Below are positions 1 to 11,700 of a DNA stretch of 64,000 nt, piece after piece. The notes under the pieces are model-generated. The model was not told the DNA's origin. It ran no database searches and worked only from the letters and a program-made list of their open reading frames with translations. The translations under genes and the position numbers were made by a program. The stretch's first letter is position 1. The number at the start of each line of letters is the position of its first letter. Source of the stretch: Macrostomum hystrix (taxonomy: Eukaryota > Platyhelminthes > Macrostomidae); assembly GCA_950097015.1 (NCBI GenBank), contig CATNEN010000039.1, positions 2,802,001 through 2,866,000 of the forward strand. The letters are read 5' to 3'.

Positions 1-80
1 GCAGGAATTTGAGCAACTGCAGTTATTTGAGCAACTGCAGGAATTTGAGCAACTGCAGTTATTTGAGCAACTGAGGGAAT
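1..80. repeat. 18-bp minisatellite
   Basis: Tandem copies of an 18-bp unit GAATTTGAGCAACTGCAG alternating with a TTATTTGAGCAACTGCAG variant, so the true period is 36 bp. The array runs off the left window edge. Confidence 0.9.
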
Positions 81-109
81 TTGAGGACAGAAGGAATTTC
101 ATCCGAAAA

Positions 110-111
<2 letters not shown>

Positions 112-149
<38 letters not shown>
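112..149. repeat. (TG)n microsatellite
   Basis: About 18 uninterrupted TG dinucleotides. Confidence 0.95.
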
Positions 150-151
<2 letters not shown>

Positions 152-469
152 TGAGTGCTCTAGGGCCAATACAGTTATCATGCAATCAAAGGTCCAAGTG
201 TTGAATTCTCAAGCAATCGAGATTCAGCGTCTTGTCGTTCGAGCAGCTGTGGAAATCTCATATGCTCATCTTTGAAGATGAAAATACTTGGTCTGCTTAG
301 GTCTAGCTAGCACAGAATGTTGATCTGATCTGATCACAGAATGTTGAATTTGATTCAATGCTTACTGATGCGGTTTGATAAGTTCAACATGGATCCTAAA
401 ACAATACAAAGCCTCATATTTTTACAGTGGGACAATCACTTTGATAATGTATGCATGAGAGGTGCGCAC

Positions 470-880
470 GGTGGGGGAGACAAGAAGAGGATGGGAGAGA
501 CAAGGAGAGGGTGGGAGAAACAAAGAGAGGGTGGGAGAAACAAGGAGAGGGTGGGAGAAACAAGGAGAGGGTGGGGGAGACAAGGAGAGGATGGGAGAAA
601 CAAGGAGAGGATGGGAGAAACAAGGAGAGGATGGGAGAAACAAGGAGAGGGTGGGAGAAACAAGGAGAGGATGGGAGAAACAAGGAGAGGGTGGGAGAAA
701 CAAGGAGAGGATGGGGGAGACAAGGAGAGGATGGGGGAGACAAGGAGAGGATGGGGGAGACAAGGAGAGGATGGGGGAGACAAGGAGAGGGTGGGGGAGA
801 CAAGGAGAGGGTGGGGGAGACAAGGTGGAGTGGGGGAGACAAGGAGGGGTGGGAGACAAGGAGGGGTGGGAGTGGGAGAT
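470..880. repeat. 20-bp purine-rich minisatellite
   Basis: About 20 copies of a 20-bp unit, CAAGGAGAGGGTGGGAGAAA, with G/A and GAGA/GAAA variants. One strand is almost pure purine. The long open frames on both strands are a product of the repeat, not genes. Confidence 0.95.
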
Positions 881-1224
881 GAGAGCTAAGTATGCTAAGG
901 AAACGAGCACAGCTCGTAGATGAGGAATAGGACACAAGCGGACTAGGAGATTGAAGATTGCAGATCCCATCTGACACCAGACGGGTCATTGCGCCCGCCG
1001 GGCAGTCACACAGTGAAGCAGCTGAAGATCACCCGAGGCAGTGATTTCAAAGTTCTCGGAGGTCGGAGACTGTTAGCCTTATTGCCCAAATATGCAGTTC
1101 CGCAGGTAGCAATTAGCGCTGCTTACGCAATGGTTTTCCAAGAAAACTGAATAAAAAAGTTCATGAAAGAAAGAACTTCACTTTTCATGCCGATTTCAGC
1201 TAGCAACTAATAAAGCACCGAGTC

Positions 1225-1885
1225 TATGAGAGTGTGTGAATGAGTGTGGATGAGTGTGAATGAGCGTGAATGAGCGTGAATGAGTGTGAATGAGTGTGAA
1301 TGAGTGTGAATGAGCGTGAATGAGCGTGAATGAGTGTGAATGAGTATGAATGAGCGTGAATGAGCTTAAATGAGTGTGAATGAGTGTGAATGAGTGTGAA
1401 TGAGTGTGAATGAGTGTGTGAATGGATGTGTGAATGAGTGTGAATGGGTGTGTGAATGGGTGTGTGAATGAGTGTGAATGGGTGTGTGAATGGATGTGTG
1501 AATGAGTGTGAATGAGTGTGAATGAGTGTGAATGAGTGTGAATGAGTGTGAATGAGTGTGAATGAGTGAGAATGAGTGTGAATGAGTGTGAATGGATGTG
1601 TGAATGAGTGTGAATGAGTGTGAATGAGTGTGAATGGGTGTGTGAATGGATGTGTGAATGAGTGTGAATGAGTGTGGATGAGTGTGAATGAGTGTGTGAA
1701 TGGATGTGTGAATGAGTGTGAATGGGTGTGTGAATGGATGTGTGAATGAGTGTGAATGAGTGTGAATGAGTGTGAATGAGTGTGAATGAGTGTGAATGAG
1801 TGTGAATGAGTGTGAATGAGTGTGAATGAGTGTGAATGAGTGAGAATGAGTGTGAATGAGTGTGAATGGATGTGTGAATGAGTAC
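1225..1885. repeat. 10-bp minisatellite (GAATGAGTGT)
   Basis: About 60 copies of the decamer GAATGAGTGT with interspersed 12-bp GAATGGATGTGT variants. The variants fall in repeating blocks, suggesting past duplications of several units. Intergenic. Confidence 0.95.
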
Positions 1886-2124
1886 AGGAGCGTGTGAATT
1901 AGCATTTTGAGTACAGAATTTCTGAAGGTAAGTGTTTTTGGGTGACACTACCGATGATACACGTATAATCAATTTTCACTTTTATGCCATTGTATCGTGT
2001 TAGACTAATTTCTTCACAAACATTTTTTGTTTGTCAAAAATATAAGAAATCCTATCATATTTATTTATTGAAAAATCAGTTACTTCGAAAAAAGCGAAAA
2101 TATTAAATAATTGTTCTGATGGCC

Positions 2125-2322
2125 TTTTTAGACAGTCTGTATTTCTTTAGACAGTCTGTACTTCTTTAGACAGTCTGTACTTCTTTAGACAGTCTGTACT
2201 TCTTTAGACAGTCTGTACTTCTTTAGACAGTCTGTACTTCTTTAGACAATCTGTACTTCTTTAGACAGTCTGTACTTCTTTAGACAGTCTGTACTTCTTT
2301 AGACAGTCTGTACTTCTTTTTA
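2125..2322. repeat. 19-bp minisatellite
   Basis: Ten copies of TTTAGACAGTCTGTACTTC, nearly identical. The unit contains the palindrome AGACAGTCT. It lies directly beside a SINE copy. Confidence 0.95.
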
Positions 2323-2344
2323 GACAAACAAAATACGTGTGGTT

Positions 2345-2640
2345 AATGCGCATTGTTAATAAATTATAATAATCGGGCCAGATGTGCAGCCGACAGCACA
2401 GCCGCAGATATCTGAAGTTACAGCTGTCCAGTCCATGGACTGGACGCCGCACCCACCCTCAATTACCCCAGCAGATGCTGGTACCCCATTTAACAGCTGG
2501 ATGAACAGAAGCAATTCAGTGTGAAGTGTCTTGCCAAAGGACAAAAATTGTTCCAGTGGAGTCGGAAATCGAACACCCGACCTTTAAGTCATGAGTCCAA
2601 CGCCCTAAACACTAGGATACAACTCCTAATAAAATGAGCA
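2345..2640 (-). mobile_element. tRNA-derived SINE, family 2, copy 1
   Basis: On the minus strand the element starts near 2640 with a tRNA-like head: an A-box-like TAGTGTTTAGGGCGTTGG and a B-box-like GTGTTCGATTTCC. A body with CCTTTGGCAAGACACTTCAC follows, then an AT-rich tail (ATTATTATAATTTATTAA). The same body occurs at 52825-53095 and, in part, at 44110-44325. Head plus body is the standard layout of tRNA-derived SINEs; no functional tRNA is predicted. Confidence 0.7.
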
Positions 2641-2885
2641 TTTTTCATTTGATTTTTAACTTAATTTTTATGTTATTAGTTAAGCAATATGGCGCGGATA
2701 AGGTATAAAACAAGGCAGAAAAATTTCAAGACTGAAGCAAACTGAAATCACAATAAATAAACCACTGATTTCTACTAAAAGCGTGCGATGCAATCTAGCT
2801 TGGTGATTGGATAGAATCTGGTTGTTAGTTCGAATGTGGGAGAACTCGAAATTGACTCAGATAGGATACAAGTAAATTAGATAAG
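2641..2885. other. AT-rich spacer, nothing recognised
   Basis: AT-rich sequence between the SINE and the large 15-bp array. No gene or repeat recognised. Confidence 0.5.
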
Positions 2886-5560
2886 GACCAATGCGATAAA
2901 GAGAGATGGGATAAAGAGAGATGGGATAAAGAGAGATGGGATAAAGAGAGATGGGATAAAGAGAGATGGGATAAAGAGAGAGATGGGATAAAGAGAGATG
3001 GGATAAAGAGAGGTGGGATAAAGAGAGATAGGATAAAGAGAGATGGGATAAAGAGAGATGGGATAAAGAGAGATGGGATAAAGAGAGATGGGATAGAGAG
3101 AGGTGGGATAAAGAGAGGTGGGATAAAGAGAGGTGGGATAAAGAGAGGTGGGATAAAGAGAGATGGGATAAAGAGAGATGGGATAAAGAGAGGTGGGGTA
3201 AAGAGAGATGGGATAAAGAGAGATGGGATAAAGAGAGATGGGATAAAGAGAGAGTGGGATAAAGAGAGATGGGATAAAGAGAGATGGGATAAAGAGAGAT
3301 GGGATAAAGAGAGGTGGGGTAAAGAGAGATGGGATAAAGAGAGGTGGGATAAAGAGAGATGGGATAAAGAGAGATGGGATAAAGAGAGGTGGGATAAAGA
3401 GAGATGGGATAAAGAGAGATGGGATAAAGCGAGGTGGGATAAAGAGAGATGGGATAAAGAGAGGTGGGATAAAGAGAGGTGGGATAAAGAGAGATGGGAT
3501 AAAGAGAGATGGGATAAAGAGAGGTGGGATAAAGAGAGATGGGATAAAGAGAGGTGGGATAAAGAGAGGTGGGATAAAGAGAGATGGGATAAAGAGAGAT
3601 GGGATAAAGAGAGATGGGATAAAGAGAGGTGGGATAAAGAGAGATGGGATAAAGGAGAGATGGGATAAAGAGAGGTGGGGTAAAGAGAGATGGGATAAAG
3701 AGAGATGGGATAAAGCGAGGTGGGATAAAGAGAGATGGGATAAAGAGAGGTGGGATAAAGAGAGGTGGGATAAAGAGAGATGGGATAAAGAGAGATGGGA
3801 TAAAGAGAGGTGGGATAAAGAGAGATGGGATAAAGAGAGGTGGGATAAAGAGAGGTGGGATAAAGAGAGATGGGATAAAGAGAGATGGGATAAAGAGAGA
3901 TGGGATAAAGAGAGGTGGGATAAAGAGAGATGGGATAAAGGAGAGATGGGATAAAGAGAGGTGGGGTAAAGAGAGATGGGATAAAGAGAGGTGGGATAAA
4001 GAGAGATGGGATAAAGAGAGATGGGATAAAGAGAGGTGGGATAAAGAGAGGAGGGATAAATAATGATGGGATAAAGACAGATGGGATAAAGAGAGATGGG
4101 ATAAAGAGAGGAGGGATAAATAATGATGGGATAAAGACAGATGGGATAAAGAGAGATGGGATAAAGAGAGGTGGGGTAAAGAGAGATGGGATAAAGAGAG
4201 GTGGGATAAAGAGAGATGGGATAAAGAGAGATGGGATAAAGAGAGGTGGGATAAAGAGAGATGGGATAAAGAGAGATGGGATAAAGAGAGGTGGGATAAA
4301 GAGAGATGGGATAAAGAGAGGAGGGATAAATAATGATGGGATAAAGACAGATGGGATAAAGAGAAGTGGGATAAGGAGCAATCGGATAGAGAGAGATGGG
4401 ATAAAGAGACATGGGATAAAGAGAGTTACGATAAGGAGCGATGGGGTTGAGAAACATTGGGATAAATAGAGATGGGATAAAGAGAGATGGGATAAATAGA
4501 GATGGGATAAAGAGAGATGGGATAAATAGAGATGGGATAAAGAGAGATGGGATAAATAGAGATGGGATAAAGAGAGATGGGATAAAGAGAGATGGGATAA
4601 AGAGAGGTGGGATAAAGAGAGATGGGATAAAGAGAGATGGGATAAAGAGAGGTGGGATAAAGAGAGATGGGATAAAGAGAGGAGGGATAAATAATGATGG
4701 GATAAAGACAGATGGGATAAAGAGAAGTGGGATAAGGAGCAATCGGATAGAGAGAGATGGGATAAAGAGACATGGGATAAAGAGAGGTACGATAAGGAGC
4801 GATGGGGTTGAGAAACATTGGGATAAATAGAGATGGGATAAAGAGAGATGGGATAAATAGAGATGGGATAAAGAGAGATGGGATAAATAGAGATGGGATA
4901 AAGAGAGATGGGATAAATAGAGATGGGATAAAGAGAGATGGGATAAATAGAGATGGGATAAATAGAGATGGGATAAAGAGAGATGGGATAAAGAGAGATG
5001 GGATAAAGAGAGATGGGATAAATAGAGATGGGATAAAGACAGATGGGATAAAGAGAAGTGGGATAAGGAGCAATCGGATAGAGAGAGATGGGATAAAGAG
5101 ACATGGGATAAAGAGAGGTACGATAAGGAGCGATGGGGTTGAGAATATTGGGATAAATAGAGATGGGATAAAGAGAGGTGGGATAAAGAGAGATGGGATA
5201 AAGAGAGGTGGGATAAAGAGAGATGGGATAAAGAGAGATGGGATAAAGAAAGATGGGATAAAGAGAGATGGGATAAAGAGAGGAGGGATAAATAATGATG
5301 GGATAAAGACAGATGGGATAAAGAGAAGTGGGATAAGGAGCAATCGGATAGAGAGAGATCGGATAAAGAGACATGGGATAAAGAGAGGTACGATAAGGAG
5401 CGATGGGGTTGAGAAACATTGGGATAAATAGAGATGGGATAAAGAGAGGTGGGATAAAGACAGATGGGATAAAGAGAGGTGGGATAAAGACAGATGGGAT
5501 AAAGAGAGGTGGGATAAGGAGCGATGGGAGCTAGAGAGATGGGATAAAGACAAGTCAAGA
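2886..5560. repeat. Large 15-bp minisatellite with higher-order structure
   Basis: About 175 copies of GGGATAAAGAGAGAT with AGGT, AATAG and GACAG variants. In the right half, a block of roughly 130-150 bp (variants reading AATAATGATGGG, GACAGAT, GAAGTGGG, GGAGCAATCGG and CGATGGGGTTGAGAA in that order) recurs four times: near 4330-4460, 4685-4825, 5030-5160 and 5285-5430. Because the unit is a multiple of 3, it gives open frames of almost 900 codons, which are artefacts. Confidence 0.95.
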
Positions 5561-5744
5561 AAATATATAAGAGGTAGAAGAAATGGAAAATTAGGTAGAG
5601 AATTGAGAAGAGATTGAGTGCAGATCAGTAGGTACAGGCAGAAAATGTTTGAGTCGCAAAGACTGGCGGCGCAGTGCGTGGGAATTTCGTCAGCTAAAAT
5701 TTTCTTTAAAAAAAAAGCGACAGGTGCCAGGTGCTTGCAGTTGA

Positions 5745-8700
5745 TTAGTGATTTATAGTACAATTCGAGCCAGTCCACGGCTGGCGCGCAGGTGGGCCAG
5801 CAAGGATCTGATCTAGACTGCTGACAAATTCTGCAGCGAAGTTGACGACCTGGCTAGGGACAGCTCCGCCTGTCTCTGCACTGGAATTGTTCGCATCGGG
5901 GTTGGGGACACTGCCTGACATTTGCGAGACCAGAAATTTGATAATTGTGGGGACTGGGAGGGCTCGACCTTCACGGGTAGCGTTTTCTAGCAGATCGGCG
6001 CCTTTCATTGCCAACGCGGTGACAGGCTGTCATTAAAGCACTGCAGAGCTCTGATTCGCTAGATGCAACTCACAGGCAGTAGCTTTGAGCAGCTGATCAC
6101 AGACACCTCCGAGTCTTACACCTAGCCTGGACACCCTTTGAACTCAATGGACACCCTTCAAAGCATATGGACACCTTCAAACTTAATGGACACCCTTCAA
6201 ACTTAATGGACACCCTTCAAACTCAATGGACACCCTACAAACTCGACGGACACCCTTCAAACTCGACGGACACCCTTCAAACTCGACGGACACCCTTCAA
6301 ACCTGATGGACACTCTTCAAACTCAATGGACACCCTTCAAACCCGATGGACATCCTTCAAATTCAAAAGACAACTCAGAAAATGTAAATTGACTCACTGG
6401 ACGCCCGGAGGCCCCGGCTGACCGTATCGATCAGTGTGTAGCGGTCCAGGTGCTTGCTGATGGAGATGCCGGTGCGGTGCATGCCCCTGCGCGCCAGGTT
6501 GTCCATGCGGCAGTGGTCCGGCCAGGCCAGCCGGTGGCGCTCGACCCCACTGTCTCCCAGAGCCGGGAGGAGGCCGTCCTGGGCCGGCGGCAGGCCCGAC
6601 AGCTTGGCCCAGTCGCGGCTGCCAATGCAGCTGGGCCGACCGCCGGCTGAGGAAGCGGCGAACTTCGGCTCGGTGCGCGAGCGGGTCATGAAGCTGAACG
6701 GCTGGCAGCGGGTCGGATCCGCAGCCTCCATGGCAGCCGCGGCAGTCGGGGTCAGGATGGTGACACGGCGCTTGGCCGGCTTCGCCTCCAGCTCTGCGTT
6801 GAATGCCGGCGCCACCTGAGTGGCGGACGAGTGGCGCTGGTCGATAGCCAGCAGCAGGGTGGGACTTCTGGAGCTGCTGTCAGCGCTGCAGATCACATTG
6901 TCCCTGCCCGGGATGAACTCCCTGAGGGGCGGGTTGTTGGGTAGACAGGATGGTAGGTTGTTGGGTAGACAGGGTGGTAGGTTGTTGGGTAGAGATGGTG
7001 GTAGGTGGTTGGGTAGACAGGTGGTAGGTTGTCGGGTAGACAGGGTGGTAGGTTGTTGGGTAGTGAGGGTGGTAGGTTGTTGGGTAGACTGGGTGGTAGG
7101 TTGTTGGGTAGACTGGGTGGTAGGTTGTTGGCTAGACAGGTGGCAGGTTGTTGGGTGAACAGTTCTATTGATTTAGAAAGCTAATTATTATACATGGATG
7201 GTAGAGTGAAATGTCATAATTGTTTTTGCACGCTATCCGGCGCACCGCTAGACAGAAAAGGTTTAGCAAGACTTGTTATGGTTATTTTTAAAGATTTTAT
7301 TACACAACCGATAAATACTGAAATTTTCTTTCAATGCTTCCTGAAGAGCTACATTCTTCTGAATCGTGTTATATCTTCTTTTTTAATTTAAATTCACAAC
7401 TACTCCGATTGCAAGCTCGTTCCTACACCCACCTCACTCCTGCACCCACCGCACTCCTGCACCCACCTCACTCCTGCACCCACCTCACTCCTGCACCCAA
7501 CTCACTCCTGCACCCACCGTACTCCTGCACCCACCTCACTCCTGCACCCACCTCAATCCTGCACCCAACTCACTCATGCACTCACCTCACTCCTGCACCG
7601 ACCTCACTCTTGCACCGACCTCACTCTTGCACCCACCTCACTCCTGCACCCACCTCACTCCTGCACTCACCTCACTCCTGCACTCACCTCACTCCTGCAC
7701 CCACCTCACTTCTGCACCCACCTCACTCCTGAACCCACCTCACTCCTGCACTCACCTTACTCCTGCACCCACCTCACTCCTGCACCCACCTCACTCCTGC
7801 ACCCACCTCACTCCTGCACCCACCTCACTCCTGCACCCACCTCATTCCTGAATTAGTTCTTTCGTATTTGTAAACATATTTAGAAAAAATACTAATAAAC
7901 ACAGTTTCTGTTGCCCTTGTAAGTATGTTAGTAGTATGTGACGAGTGAATAAACACAAAACAAATCATATGTGCCGAATCAAATTATGATAGAAGAACTG
8001 CTTTATCAATTATCGCAGCTGCGCAATAAATAGGCTTATTAATCCCCGGAGAACAGGTAACTAGGTAACCGTAGAGCAGGTAGCCAGATATCTCTGTTAA
8101 AATGGCTCGTATGTGACCTAATCTTACTCATATTTTAATTCTATTAGTTTATTGAAAGATTGATACGCTCACGCCGGCCAGTAAACTATTGTTATTCTAT
8201 GGTTGACCCTTCATGAACTCGAATTTAAAAGTACTTCTTGTCTGCCTGCAAGCCAGCGCTCGGGCCATAGACTATTCGTCTGGCCCGACGCGTGAGCGAA
8301 TCGGTATCGACCTGCTGAATCTTCGGCAGATTCTTCAGAAGCTTTCGAATGCGATGGTCGTCAAGCAGGCTGCAGTTAGTTCAGGGCAGGTCGATCGATT
8401 TGAAATGGTGCCGAGTTATTCAAAGGATAATGACATTTTATGGGTTGTAGGAATGCAATCGGATAGTGATGTGGGCAATGTACTCCATTGCAATCAGGGC
8501 TGTGGGACTCACTCGTACAGTCCTGAGTGCTGTGACATCATGGACTGCCTGCCACCAACGCGACCGGGCCTGTCAAGCCGGCTGTCAATCAGGAGAATGT
8601 CCGGAAGCTCGTGCAGCTGCGACTGGAAATCAGACAGGGTGTGGCCTATTTATTTACAATTCACACAGTTCATTCACAATTCACACAAAGCATTCATAAC

Positions 8701-11700
8701 TCATCAGCTATTCACGCGATTCACATTGAAACTCTGACCTGCCGCCCAGTCGAGCTGCTGCCGCTGTCGATTCTAATATCGCCACGGCCGCTGGCGCCGG
8801 CATGGCCAGTTCTCACCGAGGCTGTTATCGGGCGTGCTCGGAATCCGCCGCCGCTGCTGCCGCCCCGGCTGGCGCCGCCACCATCGCCGATGCCGTTGGT
8901 TCCGGCGGCCTCACCGCTCCCGCTGCCGCTGCCGCTGCCGCTGCTGTCACTGCGCTGCTGCTCTTCGCTGAGCGCAGTCAATGGCGGAGGCTGCGGCGGC
9001 GGCAGCTGATGCAGATTGTTGTGAATTGTTGTCTCACGACTGTCTCCATAACTGGTCATTGTGTGCGCACGGCCATGTGTTGAGTGCTGGTCTAAATGAG
9101 AAAGGGATGAATTCGGTTGCGTGGGTGAAGGAGTGAGGTGGGTGAAGGAGTGAGGTGGGGGTGGAGTGAGGTGGGTGAAGGAGTGAGGTGGGGGTGGAGT
9201 GAGGTGGGTAAATGAGTGAGGTGGGGTGGAGTGAGGTGGGTTAGAGTGATGTGGGGGTGGAGTGAGGTGGGGTGGAGTGATGTGGGGGAAGCTCACCGGT
9301 GGCAGTCAGGCTGGTGACCTCGCTACTGCCCAATCCAGAGTCGGCGAAGCTCGCCGCTCGCTTCGGTCTCTTCGGCGCTTCCGCCTCCTTTGCCGAAGAG
9401 GCCGATGCTTTCCTCTCCGTTTCTTCGCCGTTGACTTCCACCTCGCTAATCGTTGTTTTGGTCTCAATGGTCACAGTCGGTTCCTTTGCGGCCGTGGACA
9501 CCTCGTCGACCTCCTCGTCCTCTTTCTCAGTGTCGTCCGTTTCGCTCCGCAGCCGCTTCAGTCGCGTCATCAAGTCGGCTTCGAACAGCTGACGGACCGG
9601 CTCGTCATCTTCCACGTTTTCCTCTGCCGCTGAGGTGCCGGCAGCAGACGATGACAAAGCGGCTTCCGCAGCAGCCGCGGACGCCCTATCGTCCTCGACT
9701 TTGGCGGCGGCCGCTGCTTCAGCTGCCGCGGCGGCTGCTTCAGCAGCTGCTTTGGCTTCCTGAAGGCTGAGTTCAAGCTGACGATGAACCGAGTTCCAGC
9801 GCTGAAGAAAGAAACGAAAATCGGCTGATAATAGGCTAGCAATCCATTCTACACCTTCATAACCAATTATAATCTGTACCTGACTCAAGCGATCCGCACT
9901 TGAGTAGCCAAGAAACTCGAGCAGGCGTAGGGTTGCTGAACCCTTGGCCTGCATCAGCCTAAGCCGCTGCTGTGACAGAACACCCGCCTCCTTGCTCTGC
10001 TGCAAGATCGCTTCCAGCTGGGCAACCAGCTCGTCCACAATGTCCTGCAGCAGCGCCAACTCCAGATCCAATTGGCTGTACGACCGTAAGAGTAAGACTT
10101 TAGAGTAAAAGTGTTTATGAAGAGTAAAAACACAAAGTATGAGAAGCGCTGCGATTATTCGTCTTGTACTTTAAAGCAACCTCAAATGCTTGCCACCTTG
10201 CCATTGGCTAGTGTTTATCTCTCTCCCTCTCCCATACGTACACCCACCACAAGTTCGCGTATTTTCCGTTTTCCTATTGGCTAGCCTTTATTATCTCTCT
10301 CCCTGTCCTGTACACACGCCAAGCATTTGCCGCGTCGCTATTGGCTAGTGTTTTCATCTCAATCTCTCCAGTGTTTACACCCACGCCAAGTGCTATTGGC
10401 TAGTGTTCTTATCTCAATCTCTCTCCAGTGTTTACACCCTCGCTAAGTGGTTGTCTGCTATTGGCCACTGCTATGAAGGTGTTTAATGACACCAGCCAGT
10501 GGCACCTTTTAATGTCTCGAATCCGATCGCACATGGCCGCGTGGTCTGGCCCGTTAACAGTGAACTTCATCAGGCGCAGCAAACCCCTAGCAACCGGTTC
10601 CTTCTCGGGCGGCGGTGACTCCGCCAGTGTGAACCAGGGCTCAGCCAGAATCTGTTCCAGCAGCGTGAGCTTCGCCGGCGCAGCTCCGCCATCGCTGTCC
10701 ACGCCGCTTCGCTCACTCGAACCCGTTCTGGAGCTATCGTCGCCGAACTGGACTCGACGATTTCTGTCAGCTGATGCGGCGGGAGACCGGCCTATTGGCT
10801 GCTCCAGGTGCACCTGAGGCAGAGTTGGCGGCTGCTGCTGCTGCTGCTGTCGGTCTGCTGATCCTGCCGATGATGGCGCCGTTTTAAGAATTGATTGTGG
10901 CTGCTGCTGCTGCTGCTGCTGCGGCGGTGGTGGCGGTTCAGTCAGCAGCTTTTTCTCCTCACCTTCCTGTTTTTCCTGGGGACAGAATTTTAATAACTGT
11001 TTCGTGATACTACTGCTAATAATGCTTGCAGGATATGTTCAGCCAAAAGTACGGAAATGAAAGTGGGAGTTGGAACACTTCAAGATTAGAATTTAATTGA
11101 AAGGGAGCTAGTATAATAGATGTAATAATGATATTAATACGAGTAATAGCAATAATTGCAAGAGGGCTCAGGGCAATGGCATATTTTGTTGACACTAGAC
11201 CCGCAGCCAGCGAGGAGGCAATTCTGCCAATTTCGCTGAGTCCTGAGCACACAAGCACACAGATATCGTAGGCAGGCACACGCTGACACAGTTGTGTACA
11301 TCTGCCATGCCTTTCTCATCGTCGGGCAGTGTACACTCTCACTGTGCCTTGGAGGCTGGCCCTTAAGCGAGTAAATTGCACGACAAGCCCCCAAGCCTTC
11401 TCTCTGCGGCTGCGCCCCAAATGAATGTGGCCTCGCCGCGGAATCGAGCTCAGAAACCTTAATGCCAGAAGCAAACGCCTCAAACAGTTTGCCACTCACC
11501 CCCGTATAATAACTAAAATAATCGCTTTATATTCTGCAGACCTCAGTGGCATCCTTCGCTGGTTGACCCGCCTTCGCTTTTCCTTGATTTGCCACGGGCC
11601 TCTTTGTCTTCTTCACAATCGGCTTTCTGTGCTTCTTTTTAGCAGCCTTCTGCTGCTGCTGCTGCTGCTGTTGCTGCTGTTGCTCCAGCTTGTGCTGCAA

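Noticed and set aside
2825-5778. Open frames of 450-900 codons of Tyr/Pro/Ser/Leu repeats
   Set aside because: They are translations of the 15-bp minisatellite; all phases stay open because the unit is a multiple of 3. No initiation context or non-repeat domain.
6450-6819. Plus-strand frames of 66 and 121 codons
   Set aside because: Antisense to exon 9 (6398-6885), which shows the GC3 codon pattern on the minus strand.
8213-8737. Plus-strand 174-codon frame
   Set aside because: No motif and no codon bias. Part of it is antisense to a minus exon (8513-8622) that fits in phase between exons 7 and 9 of the coiled-coil gene.
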